NCBI GenBank assembly: GCA_024516035.1
Contig: CM044964.1
Span: 3,223,955 to 3,287,954, forward strand
DNA: 64,000 nt
Direction of reading: 5' to 3'
Source of the DNA: Bactericera cockerelli
Lineage: Eukaryota > Arthropoda > Insecta > Hemiptera > Triozidae
Shown: positions 40,501 to 52,500 of the stretch, one piece after another
Numbering within the stretch: position 1 is the stretch's first letter
Layout of the letters: every line of letters starts with the position of its first letter
Program-made: the position numbers and the translations under genes
The notes under the pieces: model-generated
Seen by the model: only the letters and a program-made list of their open reading frames with translations
Database searches by the model: none
What the model was told of the DNA's origin: nothing

Positions 40501-43500
40501 GAAATTTTGAAAATCACCAAAACATTATTCGCCATTTTGTTTTGAAGATTGAACGATTGTTTTCTTTCAAGGAGACTATATTTTCCCATAAAATTATTAA
40601 AAATCATCTTGTAAAAAAATATATTACCTTCTTCGGTAAAGCCAATCTAGCAAGTGGTTATTAACAGTACCGTAACATACACCATCCATACGTCATTATG
40701 TATAAGATATAGTAATAAGCGTGTTTGACAAAGCACCAATCTTGGTGATTTTACAGTGTATGACAGGTATTTATTATGTTTTTAATTTGAATTTTTTTCT
40801 CCCTTTTCTGTTTCCTTGTTCTATAGAAGGGAAAGAAATGGAATCACCCAAAAAAATTAAAGTCTATTCCTCAATTACATTAGATAGAAAAGGTCAACCT
40901 CCCTTTTGAAGCAGAGGATTTCTCTGTGTATCCAGAGAGGAAATGCGGCAGCTGTGATGGTCACAGTGCTTCGTTCCTCAGACTTGGAGAGCATTTTTTA
41001 TATTTTACAAACAGTTTTAATTTTTTTTTTTTGTTGATATTTATGTAGTTGTGAAACAAATATATATGATAGATACTTTATTTGTATATTTATAAATATT
41101 GTTCAATTTGTAGTACAAAGTTGGATGAAATACATATAACAAATAAATATAAATGTGATGAGATTGAAATTCAATTTATTTCGACCGTTAATTTCATACC
41201 GCTCATGTAAGGAATTCATCTCATTATAATTTCGGCCCTAAGTGCATAGAAATATGACAATAGGGGCGGATTTCATTGACGTGTTTGATTTACCTGTACA
41301 TCTAACACAACTTCTCACTTTTCTGTTTATACTGATTATACTGATACCAATGTTTAGAAACAGGATAGCGGCGCGAACGACCTGCTCTAGCAGAGTTAAA
41401 GCGCCTAAAAGGAAAAAAAAAACAAATTTAGGTATATGTAATATTAATATAAAACTATGGAATCCATAGTTTTATATTAATTAAGGAGCGCGGTAGCGCT
41501 CCGACCCGCCAAGTCAATCGAAATAGTTCGCGCGCTACCAAGAGTATACTATACGCGACAGCATAAGTAGCACATTTCGTGTAGTTGTAGGAGAAAAAGT
41601 ACAAGTGATGGAGGAAATTGAACTACATATACAGATTGGGGCACGATAATAGACAAGCTTTTAAAAAAGATATTACATATACCTAACATTACTTGGATTT
41701 CTAATATGAACCTGATAACAAATAAAAACAACCAATGTTGAAGTCCAAACTTGTCTCGCTTTTGTGTAATAATTTGTTTTAAAAGACAGAAACACGATTT
41801 TGTCTATTAATCTCGCCCTTAATTGTGCATTTAAAACTTTGTGAAAAAATCTGAAATTTGATGTTGCCTCTTTGAAAGGCAAAAAAGAGTTTAAAATGTA
41901 GAAAATATATACGTCAATTTTTTTTCTCTCAATATTCCCATTTATTTGTATAAGACACGATTATTACAATAAAAAATAATTGGAAGGTATACCTGTCTTC
42001 AAAGTTAAAAACTGTGAAAAAGACGGGGAATCAAATTTAATTAAAAATTAATGTTGCCTCAGTGCTGAGAACACTGCCTCGGGAAGATGTCCTTCGAGAA
42101 GTGTTTTATATATTGTGAAAATATAACTATCTACACACAACATCAAGAAAAAGACGCTGAATGATATGTGCCGGGCAGTATTGAAAGACACACTTCATAT
42201 TATAAACAAACATCTATACACCTAATATATGAAGAATGAAGGCAAAAAAAAAAAAAAAAAAAAAAAAAATAGAAAAAACAACAACAACAAAAAAAGATGG
42301 CATGACTAACTAGTTTGATTTGTATACTGTGTTCTTTTGGCAACTCACATAGTGAGTAGTAGCTTAATAAAATATATTAATTGTTCCCCCCCCCCCTCGT
42401 TTTTTTTTTTTTTTTTTTTTTTTAAAGGTAAGTGTGCCCCGGAACCGCTTTCGCATTACTTCAGGGCACTTTACCTTTACATCCGTGCCACCATTCCAGA
42501 AACGGAAAATTTCGATCGAAAATTTCCGCGCTCTGGCCGGAATTCGAACCCGCAACCTCCGTCCGGGTCAGCAACCAATGCTCTTAACCACTGAGCCACG
42601 GAGGTCGGCGTAGCACTGAGCCCCCCCCTGTCGTGGACACAGGGGTCGAGGGAGCACAGTGGAAGACTTTAAGTAAATTCCTTTCTTCGTTGGATCAATA
42701 AAGAATAATGTATATGGTTTTGTCGAAAATAATAAATAGTGTATATTTCTTTTATTGGTGAATGAATATTAATTTTATGAAGGAGTGTGTTGAGAATGTT
42801 TAGTTGGACTGAGTTGCGAATTTCGATAGCACGGCTATTTATACCATTAGCACTGGCCACTGAAGAGATCTTCGGATGGCCAGTGTTCTTGTGGTACAAA
42901 TAGGCCGGCTTTACAATTTCGTGAATGTTTACAAGATTTCACGACACTCCCAACACAAAAAAAAAAAAAAAAAAAAACAAAACGGTACAATCGTATAGAA
43001 AAGTTTGAAAAATTATGTACAATGAAAAAAAACAGGTAAACAATTTGTTACAGCAAAAACAATTAGTTTCACAAAAGAAAATGCCTGCTAGAAAAAATCT
43101 TGACAGTGGAAATGTTCCTATTATTCATACAAGAAAAAAATTTCGTCCTACAAAATTATTTACATAAAGAAATTTTAAAAACGATCTTACAAGTTTAAAT
43201 CAATTAATTGCCACAACAAATAAATGGTGACAAAAAAAAAAAGAAAAGAAAAATTAAAAAATTGTTCAGAGGTTAAATCAAAACAAACTCAAAACAATAA
43301 GACTGGCGGCGATGACCAACCATGCAAAAGCAAACTCTCAATATCTGAAGTGAATAATAACAATAAAACTTAGCCTAAATATTCAAGTAAGGCTGGATGA
43401 ATTTTGGCACTCAAAAGGGTATAACCAAGAAACTGGACGAGAAATCACAACCCCTGAAGGTAATTTTACATCAACATGTCTTATCTTTTGATCACGTCCT

Positions 43501-46500
43501 AAATGTAATTTTACTACTACTCCGTGAGGCCACATCTCACGATTCTTTTTCTTTGGTTGTCTAACCAAAGTGACATCACCTACTTGGGGTACACGGTGAT
43601 CGACATTACCTGGTTTCCATCTCACGTCGCTTCTCTCTCGTAACGATTGGATGTACTGAGAATTCCATTTTGACCAAAAAATCTCCAAGTACTGGTTACC
43701 CTTTTTCCAGTCACGGATCAGAGTGTCAAGAGTTCCTTGGATTTTAGGAAGATTACATGAACTTACATCAGGTAGGAAATTGTCTCGTTTAATACCCAAA
43801 AAATGATTAGGAGTTATGATGAAATCTTCCTCACCGAAATAACCAAGAGGTCGGGAGTTTATGACATGCTCGATTTCCACAAGTAACGTGTTCAACTGAC
43901 ACCATGTCAAAGTCAAAATACCAATGGTCTTACGTAGACATTGTTTCGTTATGGAGATCAACCTCTCAAAACAACCGCCAGCCCAGGGGCTAAGAGCTGG
44001 TGTAAAGCGAAAATCAATTTTGTTTTCATTTAAAATATCTTGATTATCATTGTCTTCATACACATGCTCAAAAGATTTTTTCAATAATTGAAACTGAGCT
44101 GCGTTATCACTTAAGAGATTTTTACACCCACCTGTACGAGCGATAAATCGCCTGAATGCTAACAATGTATCCGTAGAACTTTCAGAGTCAACAAGCTCAA
44201 AATGAACTGCTCTGGTCGTCAAACAGGTGAATAGCAAACACCATACTGCACGGGATTGGGACTTACCTTCTTTCACGTGAAGAGGGCCAAAGTAATCAAC
44301 CGCACTATAAGTGAATGCTAAATTCTTTTGGAGTCGATAGTTGGGGTAAGAAGAAAATTCCGGGGTTTCATATGGCTTTGAATTAAATATCTTGCAAGTA
44401 TCACAAGATCGGATTACTTTTTTAACTTCTGATCTCCCCTTTGGTAACCAATAGTCATTCCTCAGCGTGGCCAAAGTTTGGTTAGTTCCTAGATGACAAC
44501 ACTTCACATGAGTGTCGAGAACAATAATTCGTGTCAAGTGATCGTTTTTTGGAAGAAGTACTGGAAAAGGATTTTCACCCTCAGTTTTTAATTCAACAAA
44601 CCTCCCTTTACAAATAAGAATACCATAATTATTTAATTCTAAACCCAGATTAATACTTAATGAATCTTTCTTCCCCTTCGAAAGACTAATTATTGTGTCA
44701 TGAAAATACTTACCTTGAAGGTATTTTAACCATTCGTTCCGAGTGACTGTGAATTCTGCGAGTGAAATAGAACTCGAATCTTTAACCTCTCGTTTTGCAA
44801 GGCATGTGTCATTTACTAGTTTTATAAAAGATGAATATTGAGTTTCGTCTATGTCGGGAAATGGTTTACTTACTGTTTTCGTACTCTTAGTCACAATTAA
44901 CTCTAGCTCTGTGGTTCCTTGTTCTTCTAGCGTTTCAATGATGGGATATTCAAGTTTAATATTGGGCCAGCTGTCTGGGGGTAAACTTAACCAATGTGGC
45001 CCGTTCCACCATTTTTTATTATTACGCAACTTACACGCACTCATACCTCGACATAAAATGTCAGCACTGTTTTCCAAGGTAGGAACGTACTGAAACCGAA
45101 TATTCAAACTATTTGAACGAATTTCGTTCACTCTGTTTTTGACAAATGTTGGTAAAACCTTATTGGATTGAATCCAATACAGAACGCACTGGCTATCACA
45201 CCAGAGAAAATAGTCACTGAATTGTATTCCTAAAGATTTGCTTACAAATACCAAGCTGCGATACGCTATCAGAACTCCGAGCAGTTCGAGCCTCGGAAGG
45301 GATATCTTTTCTTTAGGCGCAATACGTACCTTAGAGAAAACTAAACTCGATGTGACGTTATCAGGATTTATACATCTTAAATATATGACGGCGGAATATG
45401 CGCTTATAGACGCATCAGAAAATGCGTGTAGTTCGAATCGTGTTTCGTCATATACATTACCAACAAGTCTAGGAATGGGAAAAGTAGGGATAAGTTGAAT
45501 ATCACTTACTATATCGGAAAACAACTTCTTGTCTGATTCACTGACTTCCGTGTCCCAATCTTTAGTTTCGTTCCAATTTTTCTGTATTAAAATTTTAAGC
45601 GATACAAGAGCAGGACTCCAGAAACCCAATACATCATACACTGACCCATAGTAACTCAATAGGACTCGTTTAGTAATCTTACCAGAGGGGAAAGCTCCAA
45701 AATTATGTTTTATAGATAAACAATCAGTACTTGTATTCCAAACTAAACCGAGAACATTCTGTGTTACATTTTCACTTTTCAATTCACAAGGCAAGTCTAG
45801 GAAATCTTTACCTTTATAATTAGATGCCCAGCAGCGAAGGTTGAATGACGCTTCCTTGAATATACTACGGGACTTACCAATAAAATCCACGATAGCTTTC
45901 GAGTCATTTATTCCAGTTATAACATTGTCTACATAAATATCTTGTTTTAACAAAGGAGTAATTTTTTTGAATTTTTGCTCGTATTTGGATAAGTGAGTAT
46001 CCAACACTCCAGCCAACAAAAATGGCGAAGAAGAAACACCGAAGGGAATTCTAGTATGGCGATAAGCTATCAAATTATCATTTGTAACCGGTAAGTTGGA
46101 ATCTTTTACCCACAGTATCCTAGTATAGTCTCTATCTTCTAGTTTCAATCCAACGTTTAAAAACGCTTTCTCTATATCAGCTATCAAACCATACTTATAC
46201 AATCGAAATCGAAGGAGAATGCTACAAAGGTTCTCAAGTAAAACTGGCCCTCGATATAGTAATTCGTTCAGAGACGGTTTACTTTTTATCTGCTTTGCTG
46301 ATGCGTCCATAACGAATCTTACCTTCGTTGTTTCACTATCCAATTTAACAACAGCATGATATGGTAAGTAATGACAGTCTCTAAACTTTTGAACGTCGTC
46401 TACCTTTTCTAGTATACCTGACTGTATTTGTTTTTCTAGCGTTTCTTCACATATCTTCAATATGCCATCCGAACGATGACGCTTAATGAGAGAAGTTAAA

Positions 46501-49500
46501 CGACCAAGAGCTAGACCGAAATTTGATTGTATCTCATGTTTATCCTCACTATCTTTCCACGGCAAACTTACGTGATATCGCTGGTCATCATAGGAAACAT
46601 TTTTTTCAAAGTGACGTAACGCCATGTCGTCATCTGTCACGCGAGGATCGTCACGTACTCCAATCACGTCTAGATCCCAAAAGTTTCGAATATTTTGTAA
46701 ATAATGTAAAGACGTATCCATTTGGACAAATAAGTTTGTCTCACTAATTTCCAAGTAGTTACCATTACGCTCGAAATGCATTCTTCCGCTTAAAACGTAA
46801 CCAAACACTGTGTTAATTAGGTACAAATTGTCAAAGATTTTGATTTTATGTTCATCAAGCATGAGACTAGAGTAATAATCGTTACCCAGTAATAAATCGA
46901 ATGGTTCATCATTACCTGCTACGTAATGCTCGTCAGCCAATCCATATTTTAGATGTAAATATCGCAGCCAATCTTTCTCGCACAGTTCCGATTTTTTGTG
47001 ACCCACTATCGTAGGTACAACACTTACCTCAAGATTGTAAGATTTACCAGCTCTATCCTGCATAGATACTTTCGCTCCTTGAACGATCATACTCTTAGAT
47101 GCACTTTGACCAAAAGTATAAACATTTACATGTTGAGTGTAGTCCTTCTTAAGCCCAAGAGAATCGAATAATTCTTGAGAAATATAACTACTCGTCGCCC
47201 CGCTGTCTAACACCGCGCGTACATTTTTAAACTCGTTGGTTCGAGGGTTTACAATTTTTACAGTAGCTGTTTGTAAGTAGACACGGGTTTGAATCCCAGA
47301 ATTAACACAGAGGTTTGTCTTATCATCGGTATTACCTATACAACTTTTCTCATTTATAGTACTCTGCTCGTTTTTAATAGCTACCATAGACTTCCTCTGT
47401 ACGTTACGATTACGGTTTATATCAGCAGGCGGTGAGGATCGAGATGTTTCATGTGTACTCACATAAGCAGGGTTCGAGTCTTGAATTGGGCTTTTATTAA
47501 AAGTAAAATTATTATTTGTCATACCTTGGAATCGAACTGGGCAGATAGCGCTATTATGGTGACCCATTTGTTTACAATAATAACATTTAATTTTTTGTTT
47601 CACTGGACATTGGCTATAAACATGAGACTTACTCAGACACACGTAGCAACGATCAAACATCCGGGACCTACGCTCTTGAAACGTTACATACTTACTGCAA
47701 TCGTAATTTTTATGACCATCACTATCACAAAAAATACACCGACGTAATACCGTACGTCCGTCTCCAAGTGAATTATTGGATAATAGTGCCGAAGTTGTGG
47801 GAACGAACTGTTTGTTACGATAGTTAGGTTGATTTTGGTACGTCTCCCTAGTGTACCTATTCCCTGTTGTACTTACTTCAGTTGATCTATTTGTTGGAAA
47901 ATTTTCTCTCCCTGAATCGTTATGATCAAAAGATTTAACAATACGGGATAAGTTAATCTCGTTTTTCATTCCCTCACGAATATTTTTTACTGTAAGATTG
48001 ACATTGTGGGTCTCGACCAGTTTCTTTTTTGTTTCCGTTGACAATAGACTAAACAAATGATCACGCAAAATGTTGTGATCTAAATTACAGTTGTGATTTT
48101 CCAATAATTTTAATTTTACTTCAACCTCTGAATAATAGTTATATATGTCATTTGTTTTCATTGAAATCGGTTTAAGTTTCATTATTTCATTAAAAAGCTT
48201 AGAGATCACGATTTCCGGAACATTGTATCTTTCTAGTAGTACATTTTTAGCGAGATTATAATTTTCATCGGTAACTCTAAGCCCAAAAATTAAATTTGCT
48301 GCCTCCCCCCTAAGAATTCCCTTTAGATACGCTAACTTGACAGAGCCGGATAAGTCTGACCTGTTATCCACTGCTGCCTTGAAAGAGTCCCAGAACTCCT
48401 GGAAGAGGGAAACGTCTCCGGAGAAGGTCGGCAGGTTTATCTTGGGGAGATTTGTCGTACTGATGGTCGCTGTCGGTCGTGCTGCCTCCGGTTGTGCCTG
48501 CGCAGCTCTCTCAATTTCCAGATTCATGTATTGCCGTCTCCTTTCTTCTTCCGCCGCTGCTTGCTCCCGCTCTATCTCCATCCTCTCTCTACTTTCTCGC
48601 TCTCGTCGTTCTTCATCTGCCTTAAATTTTAATTCGTACTCCCTCTGCTTCCTTGCCAACTCTCGATCTTCCACGAATTTTGATAATTTTGCCTGAAGGT
48701 TCCGCAAGAATCTCCGGCAGGATGATAAGTTTGCCTCATCTTCTTCGGAAATGGATATTTCACTTTCATTTTCGTTGTCAAAATTGTCAAATGCCTCGTC
48801 GTATCTGTTTACTGCAGCTTGTACTTCTGCGGAAACTTGATTTATAATATGTAAGTTCGCCTCGTCCACTTGTATATCACGGTAGTCCTTTTTCAAGGAT
48901 ATACAAAGCTGAAAAAGTTTCTTTTTCTCTCTTTTCAAAATTTTCTCTGACATTGTTGGACGGACTCTGGGTTATGAGTTATGGGGGGCCCAGGCTCTGC
49001 AAACCACGCTCTGCTACCAAAATCAGCAACGAAGAAAGTCCCCTGTGTCGTGGACACAGGGGTCGAGGGAGCACAGTGGAAGACTTTAAGTAAATTCCTT
49101 TCTTCGTTGGATCAATAAAGAATAATGTATATGGTTTTGTCGAAAATAATAAATAGTGTATATTTCTTTTATTGGTGAATGAATATTAATTTTATGAAGG
49201 AGTGTGTTGAGAATGTTTAGTTGGACTGAGTTGCGAATTTCGATAGCACGGCTATTTATACCATTAGCACTGGCCACTGAAGAGATCTTCGGATGGCCAG
49301 TGTTCTTGTGGTACAAATAGGCCGGCTTTACAATTTCGTGAATGTTTACAAGATTTCACGACACCCCCCCTCCCCCTCTGAATCAATTAGAAATGAAATT
49401 CAGTATAAATCAGTATTAACAGAAAAGTGAGAAGTTGTACTAGATGTACATGAATATCAGAACATACCTGGACAGCTGTTTCGAGCTTATTTGCTCTCAT

Positions 49501-52500
49501 CAGCAGGTAATAGTCTGAACATCCATGCCATCAACTAACCTCTCTATTTTAATCAGTATAAACTTTTAATCAGTTTTTTTTTTCAACCCCACCCCTCTCT
49601 GGTTTCTCCTCAGCCGCTATCTGCCCGTCCTGAAGAACGTGCCCACGCGCTACATTCACGAGCCGTGGGTCGCCCCCCACGCCGTGCAGAAAGCCAGCAA
49701 GTGTGTCGTCGGCCTCGACTACCCCCTGCCCATGGTAAACCACCCTGTCGTGAGCAAGATCAACATTGAGCGGATCAAACAGGTGTACCGTCAGCTCGCC
49801 AGCTACCGAGGGTCCCAGATCAACAACAAATGTACGTATTTGTTTTATTTTACGTACTTTGACCCCAAAGTCATAAATATGAGGTGTAAGAGGAAGGGTT
49901 TTAGTTTTTTTTTTAACATAATACTCTTTATTTATTTTAATTTTACATAATATACATTAAATATATAGTGAGTTTATGAGGTACTATTACCCTATTTGTT
50001 GTGAGTTGTGTTGTACCTCATTTATAATGTACAATAAAATTTAAGAGTTAAAAAAAAAAAATATTTAGTGGGTTTGGATATCCGCGTGCCATGATATCAA
50101 TCCCACACTCCCCAAAAAAATACTCGCTTTCGGGGTCTTATCGAAGATTTCTAACCTCTTAGATAAAAAAAAAATGTTTTATTTATTGGGATGGATCATT
50201 TGCACCACAGTTCATTTCTTTCATCAAAGTTCTTGCAAAAAAGTTGACTGAACAGATGAGAATGGAATAGGGAAGATTGGTGGGATACTTGAGATCAAGA
50301 GTTGGATTAAGCATTGTAAGAGCGACGAGCATGTGTGTACGAGGGACAAGAAGAAGATACAGAAGTGGAAAGTCTTTGTTAGGATTTGAGTAATACAGAG
50401 AGAGACTATAAATATATATTAGATACTCTTGGAAGTAAAATAAAAAAAAATGTACGTATGAGAGGTCTCCCAGATCAACATGAAGCTCCGAATATGAAAC
50501 AGGATTAGATTAGCTTATCCTACACTATCCCTTAACACAGCCGACCTCCGTAGCTTGATCGGTAAGGCGGCGGACTTGTAACCTGGAGGTCGGTACGATT
50601 TGAATGTATGCTGAAAACGAGACTTGAATATTTGACCAAGGGATGTTAAGCTCTCAAGCCGGGATGCCACTGAGTCTAACATTTTGTCTTTGCAACGATG
50701 TGCAACATTTTTTTGACATTTTCATGTCTTTGCTCTGGCACATAACCAAAATTATGTGACGAAATTATGTAACGAAATTATGTAACGATATTGTGTAACG
50801 ATATTATGTAACGATATTATGTAACGATATTATGTAACGATATTATGTAACGAAATATTGAATTGTAGAGGGAGAGAAGAGAGAAGGTATGTGTCATGCG
50901 CACAATACGAAATTTGGTCAGTTGGGTTTTGGACCTTGAATAGTAAAGATGAAAATGTCCCAATGGTTGCAGACTCGTATGCAAGCGTTTTTTACCAATT
51001 TTTAACCGAACACAGTTGTTCTGTTTTAACTTGGGTACTGGACGATTTGGCTTTCGTTTGTCTATCTGTGTACCTGTTCCGCGATAACCCTCGAACGGAC
51101 TCTTCAAAATTAACGAAATTTTGTATACATGTTCAATGTTCATTGAGGTCCTAGAATTTTATCTATAGTTTTTGGGCTGAATCAGGCCTCTCGGGGCCAA
51201 ATGGTGGCCGGTTTGGTGAAAATTGAAATTGATTTGTCTATTTTTATTGAATAAAGCAAGGCTCTTGAAATTTTGTAGAGTTGTTTAGAAAATATATTTG
51301 AGTTCAGTAGTGAAATTTTGTGATAGTGAAAGCTGAGGGGGCCGCAGTGTGGTAAAAAATCGAAAAAGGGCCAGTTGATATTTTTTAATTAAAACCTATC
51401 GAGTGGGGTATTGAATGAAAGGGCTCGATGTCCTCATGCTTAATTGAACATTTATAATGCGATAGTTGAATTTTTGTGAGGTTTACAGTTCACAGAACCA
51501 CTAGTAATTGGGAAGTGTTGCAATTTTGCAAAGCGTTGCGAAGTCTGAGGGGTTGGATCTCAATTGATAAGTAAGGAGAAGTGGAGCAGGAAACGTTGCG
51601 AGACAAAACGGTGCAATCACTGGTTGCAACATTTTGCTTCGCAACATTTTGTGTGGAAGTGGGATTCGACATCATTTGATTTTACCAGACCAACAACAAG
51701 TTTAACTTTACTAGATCAACATTGAAAGTGTATGTATGAGAGGTTTGTAGTGCAATATTTCTCATGTTGGTGCTGTAATCGTAACGGTAAAGCTAGTTCC
51801 CATAAATTTCATGTACGAAAACGTAAGTTACAAATTAACCGACTTACCGACCTCAGTAGTTTGATTGATAAGGCGGCGGACTTGTAACCCGGAGGTCGGT
51901 GGTTCAAGTCCCGGTTTCAGCGTAGATTTAGTAAAGCGAGTTTGAGTAGTTGTGAATTATCACGTAAGTGATTAACACAAATATGATAACTTTAAAAAAG
52001 AACTTTAAACTTTTCATTTGTTTTATTTTTCATATTTTTTTTTTATACAGAGGACCCATCCTAAGCCATTTTTATTTGGCTTCTAAGATATTTGTTTTAT
52101 TTATTGGAATGGATCATTATTTGCACAGTTCATTTCTTTCATCAAAGTTCTAGCGGAAAAGTTGACTGAACAGATGAGAATGGAATAGGGAAGAATGGTG
52201 GGATACTTGAGAACAAGAGTTGGAATAAGCATTGTAAGAGCGACGAGCATGTGTGTGTACGAGGGACAAGAAGAAGATACAGAAGTGGAGAGTCTTTGTT
52301 AGGATTTGAGTAATAGAGAGAGAGAGAGTTTATTTATATAAATATATATTAGATACTCTTGGAAGTAAAATAAAAAAAAACAAATGTAAGTACCTATGAA
52401 AGATCTCAGAGACAAATTGGATACGTTTTTACTCTACAAGTCTGAGTATACAAACTCTACATCTACATACATATGTACAGTGTATTAGACATACATAATT

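Larger units (their letters stand above)
42629..49363 (-). mobile_element. full-length BEL/Pao LTR retrotransposon
   Basis: Two 318-bp LTRs (42629-42946 and 49046-49363) begin tgtcgtggacac and end ttcacgaca. A 231-bp ORF inside them translates identically in both, so the insertion is young. The flanks are C-runs on both sides (a ccccc target duplication is possible). The minus-strand order is LTR, a primer-site-like ttggtagcagagcgtgg (about 49006-49022), one gag-pol ORF, a short purine run and LTR. It lies inside cry2 intron 5, antisense to cry2. Confidence 0.96.

Noticed and set aside
41242..41882. Several 60-75-aa ORFs in intron 5
   Set aside because: They have no shared leader, splice context or domain and partly overlap a dispersed repeat.
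42669..42899. 76-aa ORF repeated at 49086-49316
   Set aside because: It lies within the BEL LTRs. It is useful as evidence of LTR identity but is not a gene.
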